Below, one piece after another: positions 8,334 to 17,406 of a stretch of DNA of 64,000 bases. A program made the translations under genes and the position numbers. How positions within the stretch are numbered: the stretch's first letter is position 1; each line of letters opens with the position of its first letter. The stretch is from Bin125 sp026705025 (GTDB lineage: Bacteria; Chloroflexota; Dehalococcoidia; Bin125): positions 62,001 to 126,000 of the forward strand of contig JAPPBN010000026.1 in the NCBI GenBank assembly GCA_026705025.1, given 5' to 3'. The notes below the pieces were generated by a model. That model was not told the DNA's origin. It worked only from the letters and a program-made list of their open reading frames with translations, and searched no databases.

Positions 8334-9173
8334 ATGTCGAATGTTCCTGCAGGGACGTTCGTTATGGGCTCTGTCGACGCTCTTTCCTATCCGGGAGACG
8401 GGGAAGGGCCACTGCGCGAGATCAAACTGTCCGCTTATGAGATTGATGCCTGCGCCGTTTCCAACGCCGATTTTCAGGCCTTCGTCGACGCGACAGGCTT
8501 CCAAACCGAGTCGGAACTGATCGGTTGGTCCTTCGTCTTCGCAGGTCTGCTCCCGGACGACTTCCCGCCGACAAGGGGTGCGGCCGACGCGCCCTGGTGG
8601 CGACAGGTTGAAGGTGCATCCTGGCGACATCCGGAAGGGCCGGATACGGACATTGACCAACGGCGTAAACATCCGGTCGTACATGTCAGTTGGAACGACG
8701 CGGTCGCGTACGCCGAGTGGGCCGGCAAGTCACTTCCCAGCGAGGCCCAATGGGAGCGCGCCGCGCGTGGCGGACTCGAATCCCAGCCCTATCCCTGGGG
8801 CGACGAGCTGACGCCGGACGGCGAACATCGGATGAACGTCTGGCAGGGCGTCTTCCCGACCGAGAACGCTCTTGAGGACGGATGGTACGCGACCTGTCCG
8901 GTCGACGAGTATCCGCCCAATGGACTTGGCTTGTTCAACACCACCGGCAATGTCTGGGAGTGGTGTGGCGACTGGTTTGATGTCTTTCGCGATTCCGCGC
9001 CAGGCGTCGATCCGAACGGTCCGCCAGACGGCGACCTGAAGGTGCTCAAGGGCGGCAGTTTCATGTGTCACGAGAGTTATTGCCTGCGTTATCGCACCGC
9101 GGCCCGCATGGCGCTCACTCCTGACAGCGCAACCAGCAACACGGGATTTCGCTGCGTTAGAACAGCCGACTGA
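8334..9173 (+). CDS. Formylglycine-generating enzyme (sulfatase-modifying factor)
   Basis: 279 residues. FGE oxidises the active-site cysteine of type I sulfatases to formylglycine. The N-terminus VPAGTFVMGS is the family opening, HPVVHVSWNDAVAYAEWAGK and LPSEAQWERAARGG are core motifs, and TGNVWEWCGDW follows. The C-terminal GGSFMCHESYC carries the redox pair Cys245/Cys250, and the downstream SNTGFRC ending is intact, so this is a true FGE rather than an EgtB- or PvdO-like relative. An in-frame ATG at 8163 would add 57 residues encoded by repeat sequence; the ATG at 8334 after GGGGAGGAAA is preferred. It sits between two sulfatase genes and presumably matures both. Confidence 0.93.
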   Translation: MSNVPAGTFVMGSVDALSYPGDGEGPLREIKLSAYEIDACAVSNADFQAFVDATGFQTESELIGWSFVFAGLLPDDFPPTRGAADAPWWRQVEGASWRHPEGPDTDIDQRRKHPVVHVSWNDAVAYAEWAGKSLPSEAQWERAARGGLESQPYPWGDELTPDGEHRMNVWQGVFPTENALEDGWYATCPVDEYPPNGLGLFNTTGNVWEWCGDWFDVFRDSAPGVDPNGPPDGDLKVLKGGSFMCHESYCLRYRTAARMALTPDSATSNTGFRCVRTAD

Positions 9174-9186
9174 GGAAGGACACCGA

Positions 9187-11460
9187 ATGACCATGAACGA
9201 GGATTTCGAAGGCAAGATCGGCCGAACTTTCCGCGACTCTGAGCCGTGGTGGCCGGACCTGCCAACGGCGCCCCAGGATCGGCCCAACGTGCTGATCATC
9301 CTCTTCGACGATCTGGGGTTCGCCCATCTCAACTGCTACGGCTCGACGATTGCCACGCCGAACATCAATCGGATGGCCGCCAATGGTCTGCGCTTCACCA
9401 ACTTCCACGTCACGCCGCTCTGCTCGCCGACGCGCGCCTCATTGTTGACCGGACGCAACCATCACACCGTAGGCATGCGCTCCGTGACCCAGTTCGATCC
9501 GGGATACCCCAACATGCGCGGCCAGATCCCGCGCAGCGCGGCGACGATGGCTGAGATCCTCTCTGATGAGAACTATGCGACCTTCGCGATCGGCAAGTGG
9601 CACCTCTGTCCGGTCGACGCGATGGGCCAGGCGGGGCCATTCGATAACTGGCCGCTGCAGCGAGGTTTTGATCGCTTCTACGGGTTCCTCTCAGGCGAGA
9701 CCGACCAGTTCTATCCGGAACTCTGCTACGACAACCACTTGATCGATCCGCCGGCGCGCCCGGAGGACGGCTATCACCTGACCGAAGATCTCGTTGATCA
9801 CGCCACCGGATTCCTGCGCGACCATCAGTCGGTCTATCCCGGCCAACCCTTCTTCCTGTACTTCGCGCTGGGCGCGACCCACGCGCCGCACCAGGCGCCG
9901 CAGGAGTTCATTGAGCGTTACCGGGGCAAGTTCGACGTCGGCTGGGATGCGATCCGCGAGGAGTGGTTCGCGCGCCAGCAGGAGATGGGAATCGTCCCCG
10001 AAGGCACGCAACTCGCTCCGCGCAACCGGGGCGTCGAGGCGTGGGACGACATGCCCGAGAACGCCCGTAGTTTCGCGGTTGCACTACAGGAGGCCTTTGC
10101 CGGCTTCCTCGAGCACACCGACGAGCAGCTCGGGCGCTTGTTCAACTACCTCGAGTCCTCCGGACAGCTCGACAACACCATCGTCATGCTGTTGGCCGAC
10201 AACGGCGCCTCGCAAGAAGGCGGACCGCAGGGCGTCTCGGATGAGCCGCGGCTCTTCGGACCGAGGGAAGACCTGGACGAGCTTCAATCGCGCCTTCACG
10301 AGATCGGTGGGCCGCGTTCCGACTCGAACTATCCCTGGGGCTGGGCCCAGGCCGGCAATACGCCGCTGCGTTGGTACAAGCAGAACACCCACGGCGGAGG
10401 GGTGCGTGTGCCGCTGATTGTCCACTGGCCGGAGCGGATCGACGAAGCCGGCACAATCCGAACTCAGTTCCACCACGTCACCGACGTGCTGCCGACGGTA
10501 CTGGAAACCCTTGGTGTAGAGCCGCCCTCCTCAGTCCGCGGAACCACACAGCTTCCGATCGCCGGGACGAGCTTCAGCTACGCACTCTCGGATGCCGAGG
10601 CGGATACGCCGAAGGAGGCGCAGTACTTCGAAATGTTCGGACACCGCGGCATCTGGGTCGACGGCTGGAAAGCCGTCACCTGGCACCGCCGCGGGACCGA
10701 GTGGTCGGACGACGAGTGGGAGCTCTATCACGTCGACGAAGACTTCTCCGAGACCAACAACCTGGCCGAGGAGGAGCCGGAGAAGCTCCGGGAACTCATT
10801 GACCGCTGGTGGATCGAGGCGGGCAAGCACGGCGTGCTGCCGCTCGACGACCGCACAATTGAGATCAATCAACCGTCACAGCTCCCCGGCGCGCCGCACG
10901 CAGGTCTCCACTATCGCTATACGCCGCCGATCACGCACATGCCGGTCGAGACGTCGCCGGCGATCGATCTGGGCAGTTGGACGCTTGAGGCGTCAATATC
11001 CAGGACCTCGACCGAGGAGCAGGGTGTGATCTTCAATCGCGGGTCGATCCTGACCGGCGTCACCTGCTACATCAAGGACAACCGACTGCACTTCGACTAC
11101 CACGCCTACGAATCCTGGTCCCGGATCAAGTCCGATGCGCCGCTCCCCGCGGGAGACTTCGTCCTCGGCGTGTCGCTGAAGAGCGAGTCACACCAGGGTC
11201 CGGGGGAGGTGACGCTGACGATCGATGGCGAGACGGTCGCGACCGGTAAGGTCGCCGTGCTGCAGCGGCGCATCCTCTTCGCTCACGGAGAGTTCGACAT
11301 CGGCGCAGATCGCCGCTCGCCCGTCGGCGACAGTTACGATCCGCCCTTTGAATTCGAGGGCCAGATCCACAGCGTCGATATCGAGGTCACGCCCTACGAG
11401 GGCGAGGCCGCATTCCATGCCCAGGCCGAACGTCAGCGGCAGATCATGGCTCGGCAGTAG
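9187..11460 (+). CDS. Arylsulfatase-type sulfatase with C-terminal lectin-like domain, paralogue of the first
   Basis: 757 residues, collinear with the sulfatase at 5873 from end to end. Cys79 in CSPTRASLLTGR is the formylglycine site and Asp41-Asp42 are metal ligands; IGKWHLCP and the FYGFLSGETDQFYPE block are conserved between the two. The C-terminal beta-rich domain (GSWTLEASIS... CYIKDNRLHFDY) is also kept. The start ATG follows AGGAAGGACACCGA, 13 bases after the FGE stop, so it is co-transcribed with FGE. The two sulfatases probably share a fold of substrate but differ in loops. The actual sulfate ester (phenolic, glycan or other) cannot be told from sequence. Confidence 0.95.
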   Translation: MTMNEDFEGKIGRTFRDSEPWWPDLPTAPQDRPNVLIILFDDLGFAHLNCYGSTIATPNINRMAANGLRFTNFHVTPLCSPTRASLLTGRNHHTVGMRSVTQFDPGYPNMRGQIPRSAATMAEILSDENYATFAIGKWHLCPVDAMGQAGPFDNWPLQRGFDRFYGFLSGETDQFYPELCYDNHLIDPPARPEDGYHLTEDLVDHATGFLRDHQSVYPGQPFFLYFALGATHAPHQAPQEFIERYRGKFDVGWDAIREEWFARQQEMGIVPEGTQLAPRNRGVEAWDDMPENARSFAVALQEAFAGFLEHTDEQLGRLFNYLESSGQLDNTIVMLLADNGASQEGGPQGVSDEPRLFGPREDLDELQSRLHEIGGPRSDSNYPWGWAQAGNTPLRWYKQNTHGGGVRVPLIVHWPERIDEAGTIRTQFHHVTDVLPTVLETLGVEPPSSVRGTTQLPIAGTSFSYALSDAEADTPKEAQYFEMFGHRGIWVDGWKAVTWHRRGTEWSDDEWELYHVDEDFSETNNLAEEEPEKLRELIDRWWIEAGKHGVLPLDDRTIEINQPSQLPGAPHAGLHYRYTPPITHMPVETSPAIDLGSWTLEASISRTSTEEQGVIFNRGSILTGVTCYIKDNRLHFDYHAYESWSRIKSDAPLPAGDFVLGVSLKSESHQGPGEVTLTIDGETVATGKVAVLQRRILFAHGEFDIGADRRSPVGDSYDPPFEFEGQIHSVDIEVTPYEGEAAFHAQAERQRQIMARQ

Positions 11461-11483
11461 CTGTCGAGCTTGCCGCTCAAGCG

Positions 11484-13328
11484 CTACGCCTCGTCAAAGT
11501 AGACGTCCTGCAGCCGCGGGCGGCCGACCACGTCCTGCCAGAACCCCTTGACGTTCGACTGGGATGCCCAGATCGACACCGTGGTGCAGATCGGCGCGAC
11601 CCATGGTTCTTCGTCGAGGATTCTGTTGAACTCATCAAGCAGCGCCTGGCGTTTGTCCTCGCTGTCGGCGGTTGGCCAACCGTCGATCATGGCCTGGTAC
11701 TCGGGAGAGTCGTAGGCGCAGGAGTTGGGGATCCGCATCTGGTAGTTCATCACGGGCAAGGTTTGCGGATGCATCGCAAAGAACGAGAAGAGTGCCATGT
11801 AGAGCCCCTCGTGCGTGCCGGCCAGGAACCGTTCCAGCCAGGTTGAGAACTCCATCGCCTCGGGCTCGACGTTGATCCCCGCCGCGGCTGCGTCCTGCTG
11901 GATGATCTGCGCCATATCCAGTGCTTCCTGCTGGAATGCGATGCAGGCGATCTTGAGTGGCGGGGTTCCGTCGCCGTAGCCCGCTTCGGTGATCAGCTCT
12001 CTGGCATCATCGACATTGAAGTAGTCCTGGTCGAGCGACTCGTTGTAGCCCGGCGAGAACCTTGGCCAGAGCACGTTCTTCTCTTCGGACAGGCCCTCGA
12101 AGATCTCGGCCGTGATCCGCTTGCGGTCGATCACCCGGTAGAGCGCGCGACGCACCTTCGGGTCGTCCATGATCTCGTGGCCGCCGCCGCGGCCGGTGCC
12201 GACCATGCCCAGCACCCACTGCAAACTGGTCGGCGGCGCCAGTTCGACCTGGAAGCCGTCGTCTTCTGCCAAGTTCGCGTGCCACGACTTGGGCAGGTCG
12301 TAGACCATATCGAGCTCACCGGCCTGTAGCGCGAGAGCCATCGATTCAGCGTCCTGGAAGGTGCGCCACTCGACCGCTTCCAGCGCGGCCGGATCGTAGG
12401 AGTCCGCGAAGCGGTCTCCGCGGGCGTACACGTCCACCTCGTAGGAGTCGGTATCGAACTTGAAGGCGCCGCTGGCGTTGACCTGGGTGTAGCCCTCGAG
12501 ACCGGGGATCGCATCCGCGTCATGGATGTTGGCAAAGTGCAGCGCATCGAAGATCGCCTCACCCGGCCAGGCCAGGTCGAGCTGCAGGGTTGTCTCGTCG
12601 ATTGCCGTCACAGCGCTCACGTACTTGTTGAAGATGCTCTTGACCTGGCTGTTGGCGACGTCCTCGTCATCCATCCGCTCCAGGCTCTTCTTCACCTCAT
12701 CCGCCGTGAGCGGCTCGCCGTCGTGGAACGTCAACCCTGGACGCAGAGTGATCGTCAGGACGGTCTGGTCGTCGTTGAACTCCCAGCTCTCGGCCAGATG
12801 TGGCTCGGGAGTCAGACCATCGGCGCCGTACTTGGTCAGGGTTTCCCAGATCGCCGGGCCGAAGGCGATGTCACCCGCGTAGGGCGCGCTGTAGTTGGCT
12901 GGCGAGTAGACAATGCCCAGTCGCAACGTGCCGCCCTGCGGCGGGCCGACAGGCTCCGGCTCCGCCGCGACTTGCTCCTGTTGTTGTTGTTGCTGCTGTT
13001 GCTGTTGGACAGCCGGCTGTTCTTGCTGCTGCTGTTGTGCTTGCTGCGCGACGGCCTGTTGCTGCTGCTCCTCCTGCATGGCCTGCTGTTGCTCCGGCTC
13101 GGGCTGCTCCTCTTGCTGAGCTTGCTGCTCGGCCTGCTGCTGCATGGCCTGCTCTTGTTGCTGCTCCTGTTGAACGACCGCCTGCGGCTGGGCGTCGTCG
13201 TCATCGTCTTCGCCGCAGCCAACCAGGGCCAGGCCGGCTGCGCCAACTCCGGCGCGGGCGCTCGCTTTGAGGACGCTTCGACGGCTCAGCCGTTGCCTGC
13301 GGATTCGGCTCCAGTGCTTGTCGTTCAT
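11484..13328 (-). CDS. ABC transporter solute-binding lipoprotein, family 5, long Gln-rich linker
   Basis: 614 residues from the ATG at 13328, chosen over an upstream ATG because the resulting N-terminus (MNDKHWSRIRRQRLSRRS) matches the paralogues and AAGGGG lies just upstream. It has a Tat-like SRRSVLK, a lipobox LVGC with Cys38, an Asp run, then a linker of about 80 residues made almost wholly of Gln, Glu, Ala and Pro. The SBP_bac_5 domain begins near GGTLRLGIVYSP and includes LTFHDGEPLTADEVKKSLE, a hallmark of the family. It is last in a minus-strand operon behind binding protein, DppB and DppC genes. Ligand unknown. Confidence 0.92.
   Translation of the reverse strand: MNDKHWSRIRRQRLSRRSVLKASARAGVGAAGLALVGCGEDDDDDAQPQAVVQQEQQQEQAMQQQAEQQAQQEEQPEPEQQQAMQEEQQQQAVAQQAQQQQQEQPAVQQQQQQQQQQEQVAAEPEPVGPPQGGTLRLGIVYSPANYSAPYAGDIAFGPAIWETLTKYGADGLTPEPHLAESWEFNDDQTVLTITLRPGLTFHDGEPLTADEVKKSLERMDDEDVANSQVKSIFNKYVSAVTAIDETTLQLDLAWPGEAIFDALHFANIHDADAIPGLEGYTQVNASGAFKFDTDSYEVDVYARGDRFADSYDPAALEAVEWRTFQDAESMALALQAGELDMVYDLPKSWHANLAEDDGFQVELAPPTSLQWVLGMVGTGRGGGHEIMDDPKVRRALYRVIDRKRITAEIFEGLSEEKNVLWPRFSPGYNESLDQDYFNVDDARELITEAGYGDGTPPLKIACIAFQQEALDMAQIIQQDAAAAGINVEPEAMEFSTWLERFLAGTHEGLYMALFSFFAMHPQTLPVMNYQMRIPNSCAYDSPEYQAMIDGWPTADSEDKRQALLDEFNRILDEEPWVAPICTTVSIWASQSNVKGFWQDVVGRPRLQDVYFDEA
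12966..13185. repeat. CAG/CAA-type low-complexity tract encoding a Gln-rich linker
   Basis: On the coding (minus) strand this is a run of CAG, CAA and GAG codons with few interruptions, including uninterrupted stretches of ten or more glutamine codons. Similar tracts lie in the paralogues at 856-1000 and 16930-17130. The mix of CAG and CAA, with in-frame Glu/Ala/Met interruptions, suggests replication-slippage expansion under protein-level constraint. Confidence 0.85.
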
Positions 13329-13443
13329 GATCGGACCCCTTCGGACACTCGGCGCGCCGGCGCGAACCGTAGAAACCTTTAGCCCGAAGCTAACGAACTG
13401 CAAACGGTCTCGCAGGGACAGGCCGTGATTCCGGGGCGATGGG

Positions 13444-14352
13444 TCAGCGGTGGCGGCGGTGCGGGTCGATCGCTTCGACGACGGAGTCGGCGAGGAAGTT
13501 GAGCGAGAGCAGAATCAGCGACAGGCCGAGGGTGGGGAAGAGCACGAACCACCAGTTGCCGGCGAACAGCCAGCGACGGCCGTCGCTGAGGATGATCCCC
13601 AGCGTCGGTGTCGGCGGCGATGCGCCGAGCCCGAGGAAGCTGAGCGTCGCCTCGGCGATCACGGCGAAGGCCATTGCCAGCGCCGCCTGGACCAGCAGGG
13701 GCGGCAGGGCGTTGGTCGCGATATGCCGCCCGATGATTCTCGGCGGGGACGCTCCCAGGCAGCGAGCCGCCAGGACATAGTCGCGCTCTTTTTCGGTGAG
13801 GAGTTGCGCCCTCGCAATCCTCGCGAATACGGGAATGTTCGCGATACCCAGCGCCAGCGCGACCTGCGAGGTGCCCGTCCCGAGGATCGCCAGTACGGCG
13901 ATCCCGAGCAGCAGGAAGGGGAAGGCGAGCAGCGTGTCGACGATGCGCATCAGGATCGCCTCGAGCCAGCCGCCGGCGTAGCCCGAGACGAAGCCCACGA
14001 TGGTTCCAACCAGACCACCGCCCAATACGCCGGCGACCGAGACATACAGAGAGATCCTGAGACCGAACAGGATGCGGCTGAAGATGTCCCGTGACAGATC
14101 GTCGGTGCCGAACCAGTACGCGCCTGAGGGAGCCAGGAGGCGCGCGCCGCGAATCTGCTCGGCCTCTCCGTGGGGCGCCAACAGGTCGGCGAAAATCGCG
14201 ACGAAGATCAACAGGCCAAAGACGGCCGCGCCGATTGCGCCCTGGGGGTTCGTGACGGTTCGATAGAGCGCGTCAACGGTCAATGATTCATCGCGCTTGC
14301 GGCGCAACCAGGTCTGCTCCAGCGGTGCGTACTGGGACTGCGTCTGGGCCAT
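13444..14352 (-). CDS. ABC transporter permease, DppC/OppC type
   Basis: 302 residues. After a cytoplasmic N-terminus and a first helix comes FGTDDLSRDIFSRILFG, the DppC signature, and the EAA loop (RDYVLAARCLGASPPRIIGR, then HIATNALPPLLVQ). It ends SLNFLADSVVEAIDPHRRHR. It lies three bases downstream of the DppB-type gene in the same minus-strand operon and forms the second half of that importer's channel. Compared with the first importer's DppC, the sequence is clearly divergent, so the two systems are not recent copies. Confidence 0.95.
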   Translation of the reverse strand: MAQTQSQYAPLEQTWLRRKRDESLTVDALYRTVTNPQGAIGAAVFGLLIFVAIFADLLAPHGEAEQIRGARLLAPSGAYWFGTDDLSRDIFSRILFGLRISLYVSVAGVLGGGLVGTIVGFVSGYAGGWLEAILMRIVDTLLAFPFLLLGIAVLAILGTGTSQVALALGIANIPVFARIARAQLLTEKERDYVLAARCLGASPPRIIGRHIATNALPPLLVQAALAMAFAVIAEATLSFLGLGASPPTPTLGIILSDGRRWLFAGNWWFVLFPTLGLSLILLSLNFLADSVVEAIDPHRRHR

Positions 14353-14355
14353 TGG

Positions 14356-15312
14356 TCAGCCCGCCAATCCGGAGACGCGGATGCGCGGATCGAGATAGCC
14401 GTAGGTGATGTCGGCGATCGTGTTGGCCGCGACGAAGAGGAAGACGAGGATGGCCAGCATCGCCTGGATGAGCAGGTAGTCGCGTCCGTTGATTCCGTCA
14501 ATGATCAGGAAGCCGAACCCGGGACGGGTGAAGACGATTTCGACCACGATCGCGCCGGCGAGCAGGTTGCCGATCTGCAGCGCGGCGATCGTGACGATCG
14601 GGATCAGCGCGTTGCGCAAGGCGTGATTGATCACGACTTTGCGCGCCTGCAAGCCCTTGGCGTGCGCCGTGCGCACGTAGTCCTGGGCCAGCGCCTCGGC
14701 CACCGAGGTACGCACGAAGCGGGCCAGCACGGCCGCGATGACCGAACCGGCGGCAATCGTGGGCAGGACGAGCCGATGGACGCCGGCGACGAAGTCGTCG
14801 AACACACTGACCCGTCCGGAGACGGGGAACAGGTCCAGCTCCACGGCGAAGATCCAGAGCAGGATGATGCCGAGGACGAAGTTGGGGATGCCGAGCGTAA
14901 ACAGGTTGAACACGCTGGCGCCGTAGTCGGGCGCCTTCTTGGCCCAGACCGCCGCCGCCACGCCTAACGGGACGCCAATGCCCAGGGCGAAGATGTAAGC
15001 GGCAACGGCCAGCTCGATCGTGGGCGGGAAGGACTGCGCGATCAGATCGCGGACCGGCACGCGCTTGGTGAACGACTTACCGAAATCCAGCTGGACGACG
15101 CCGCTGATCCAGTTGCCGTACTGCGACAGGATTGGATCGTTAAGCCCCAGTTGCTCACGAATCTGCTCAATGTCCTCGAGCGTCGCATCGTCGCCGGCGA
15201 GTTGCTGCGCCGGATCACCGGGAATCAGGCGAATGATGAGGAAGATGACGATGCTGGCCAGGAAGACGACCAGGATGCCTTCAAGGAAGCGTCGAACCAG
15301 GTATCGCCCCAC
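14356..15312 (-). CDS. ABC transporter permease, DppB/OppB type
   Basis: 318 residues. It opens MGRYLVRRFLEGILVVFLAS (first membrane helix) and has RLIPGDPAQQL near residue 30, LDFGKSF in the extracytoplasmic loop and the EAA loop (EALAQDYVRTAHAKGLQ, HALRNALIPIVTI). It pairs with the DppC protein encoded three bases downstream. It is separated from the upstream binding-protein gene by 141 bases holding a strong inverted repeat, which may set the protein ratio between binding protein and channel. Confidence 0.95.
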   Translation of the reverse strand: MGRYLVRRFLEGILVVFLASIVIFLIIRLIPGDPAQQLAGDDATLEDIEQIREQLGLNDPILSQYGNWISGVVQLDFGKSFTKRVPVRDLIAQSFPPTIELAVAAYIFALGIGVPLGVAAAVWAKKAPDYGASVFNLFTLGIPNFVLGIILLWIFAVELDLFPVSGRVSVFDDFVAGVHRLVLPTIAAGSVIAAVLARFVRTSVAEALAQDYVRTAHAKGLQARKVVINHALRNALIPIVTIAALQIGNLLAGAIVVEIVFTRPGFGFLIIDGINGRDYLLIQAMLAILVFLFVAANTIADITYGYLDPRIRVSGLAG

Positions 15313-15358
15313 GCTCTGCCGCCTCCCAGCTCAGCCTTGCTCGGCCTCTGGCGCGTTC

Positions 15359-15398
15359 CTCTCTCTACTCCACACTTGAGGGTGCGGAGTAGAGAGAG
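15359..15398 (-). other. Perfect 13-bp inverted repeat between binding-protein and permease genes
   Basis: CTCTCTCTACTCC (15359-15371) is exactly complementary to GGAGTAGAGAGAG (15386-15398) across a 14-base loop. It lies after the stop of the binding-protein gene and before the DppB gene, both on the minus strand. No T-run follows, so it is better read as an mRNA-stabilising or attenuating hairpin than a classical terminator. Confidence 0.6.
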
Positions 15399-15453
15399 AG
15401 TATGCCGATCCGAGATCGAGCCTGCAACCGAATCGGCCGAGCGTCTGCCTCAG

Positions 15454-17253
15454 CTAGACCTGATGAATTCGCTGCATCGAGGGGATGCTGAGCACGTCGA
15501 ATTCGATGCCAGTGAACTTGCTCGACCAGGCCCAGATGTCGCTGCGGGTGACGATCGGCGCAATCCACGGTTCGTTGTCGAGCAGCGTGTTGAACTCCTC
15601 CAGCAGCTCGTTCCGCTGAGCGTCGGATTCGGCAGTGCCGAAGCTGTCGATCAGCGCCTGGTAGTAGTCCGGCCCGAACGCGCAGGAGTTCGGAATCCGC
15701 ATCTGGAAGTTCATCACCGGCAGCGTCTGCGGGTGCAGGGCGAAGAAGGCGTAGGACGAGAGGTAGGACTCGTGCTTCGCATTCAGGAAGCGGTCACGCG
15801 CAACGGCCGGCTCATAGAGCTGGATATTGAGGTTGATGCCCGCTTCGGCTGCGCCGGCCTGGATCACCTGGGCGATCTCGTTGGCTTCGCCGCCGCCGTG
15901 TCCGAGCTCAATCGTCAGTTCGCCGGGGCCGTAGCCGGCCTCTTCGAGCAATCGGGCTGCTTCCTCGGGATCGAAGTAGTCGCGGTCGCGGGCCTCGTCG
16001 TAGCCGGGCGAGAACGGCGGCCAGAGGATGTTCTTTGGCAGCGCGAGACCTTCGAAGGTCTCATTGGCGACGCGCTCACGGTCGATGCAGCGGTAGAGCG
16101 CCTGCCGCACCTTCGGGTCGGCGAAGGCCGGGTGACCGCCGTTCTCATTCGGGATCACCATGCCCAGCACCCAGATGGCGAGGGTGGGCGGAGCGACCAC
16201 GACGGTGAAGTCGGGGTCCGAATTGAAGCGTTCGTAGTCCGGCTTGGGCAGGCGGTTGGTCAGGTCGATCTCGCCCGCGCCGAGCGCCAGCGACATGGCT
16301 GTTGCGTCGGGGAACTGGTACTGCTCGATGCCGTCGAGCAATGCCGGATCGTAGAAGTTCTCGAACCGCTCGCCGGCGGCGTACTGGTCGACCTGGTAGG
16401 AAGAGGCGTCGAACTTGAACGGACCGGAGCCGTTGAGGGAGGAGTATCCGTCCAGATTGGGGATGTCGTCGACGTCGTGGATCTGGGCGTAGTTGAGCAC
16501 GTCGTAGACCAGCGTGCCGCCCCAGGCGAGATGCAGCTGCAGGGTGACATCGTCGATCACGTCGACCGCCGAGACGTACTTGGTCATGATGCCTTTGACC
16601 TGGTTGTTGGCGACGCCTTCGTCGTCCATCGCTTCCAGGCTGCGCTTGACCTCGGTGGCGTTGAGCGGTTTGCCGTTGTGGAACTCCAGCCCTGGTCGCA
16701 GCTTGATCTGCAGCATGGTCTGGTCGTCGTTCAGTTCCCAGCTCTCGGCCAGGTGCGGCTGCGGGTCGAGTCCGTCCGGCGAGTACTTGGTCAGCGTGTC
16801 CCAGAAGGGGATGTACAGCGGAATATGCGCCGATGACGAGAGGTACGGAGCGCGATAGGTCGACAGGCCGATGTCGGAACCGATGCGCAGCACCCCGCCG
16901 CGCCGCGCGTCGTCGGCCGGCGCGGCAGCCGCGGTCTGCTGCTGTTCTTGCTGCTGTTGCTGCTGGGGCTGGTCCTGCTGTTGTTGTTGAGCCTGCGGCT
17001 GATCCTGCTCTTGTTGGTCCTGCTGCTGGGCCATCGCCTGCTGCTGTTGCTGCTGGTCCTGCTGCTGGGCCATCGCCTGCTGTTGTTGCTGCTGCTGTCG
17101 CTGCTGGGCGACGGCCTGCTGCTCGTCGTCATCGCCGCAGCCGATCAGCGCCAGACCGGCGGCGCCGAGTCCGGCTCGCCCGCCGGCGCGAAGCAGTCGT
17201 CGCCGACTGAGCTGTTGCTTGCGGATTCGCTGCCAGTAGTTCTTCTCGTTCAT
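15454..17253 (-). CDS. ABC transporter solute-binding lipoprotein, family 5, Gln-rich linker
   Basis: 599 residues from the ATG at 17253 (MNEKNYWQRIRKQQLSRR), preferred over upstream starts by comparison with paralogues. Tat-like SRRRLLR, lipobox ALIGC with Cys39, then Asp residues and a Gln-rich linker holding two copies of an AMAQQQDQQ unit. The binding domain contains LEFHNGKPLNATEVKRSLE and ends ..IPSMQRIHQV. It is the first gene of the minus-strand importer operon and resembles the last gene (11484) of the same operon more than the binding proteins of region 1-2547. The two may widen the ligand range of one channel. Ligand unknown. Confidence 0.92.
   Translation of the reverse strand: MNEKNYWQRIRKQQLSRRRLLRAGGRAGLGAAGLALIGCGDDDEQQAVAQQRQQQQQQQAMAQQQDQQQQQQAMAQQQDQQEQDQPQAQQQQQDQPQQQQQQEQQQTAAAAPADDARRGGVLRIGSDIGLSTYRAPYLSSSAHIPLYIPFWDTLTKYSPDGLDPQPHLAESWELNDDQTMLQIKLRPGLEFHNGKPLNATEVKRSLEAMDDEGVANNQVKGIMTKYVSAVDVIDDVTLQLHLAWGGTLVYDVLNYAQIHDVDDIPNLDGYSSLNGSGPFKFDASSYQVDQYAAGERFENFYDPALLDGIEQYQFPDATAMSLALGAGEIDLTNRLPKPDYERFNSDPDFTVVVAPPTLAIWVLGMVIPNENGGHPAFADPKVRQALYRCIDRERVANETFEGLALPKNILWPPFSPGYDEARDRDYFDPEEAARLLEEAGYGPGELTIELGHGGGEANEIAQVIQAGAAEAGINLNIQLYEPAVARDRFLNAKHESYLSSYAFFALHPQTLPVMNFQMRIPNSCAFGPDYYQALIDSFGTAESDAQRNELLEEFNTLLDNEPWIAPIVTRSDIWAWSSKFTGIEFDVLSIPSMQRIHQV
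17016..17094. repeat. Two tandem 39-base units in the Gln-rich linker
   Basis: The block starting GGTCCTGCTGCTGGGCCATC at 17016 recurs at 17055, a period of 39 bases or 13 codons, encoding repeated AMAQQQDQQ-like units on the minus strand. It shows that the linker has grown by unit duplication as well as by single-codon slippage. Confidence 0.75.
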
Positions 17254-17406
17254 CGTGTCTCTCGCTCCAGTCGCGACCGACATTTGCGGCCCGCGCATTG
17301 CGACAGTATGGCGGTTGAGTCACCGCTCGGCAACAGGTCCGGCAGGCGCCTCAGGCTGGGCTAGTCTGGCCTCAGCTGACATCAGAACAACGAGGGAGAG
17401 CGTCAC

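Noticed and set aside
12522..13382. Leucine-rich plus-strand frame opposite the Gln-rich linker
   Set aside because: The Leu run is the reverse reading of CAG/CAA repeats; not a membrane protein.
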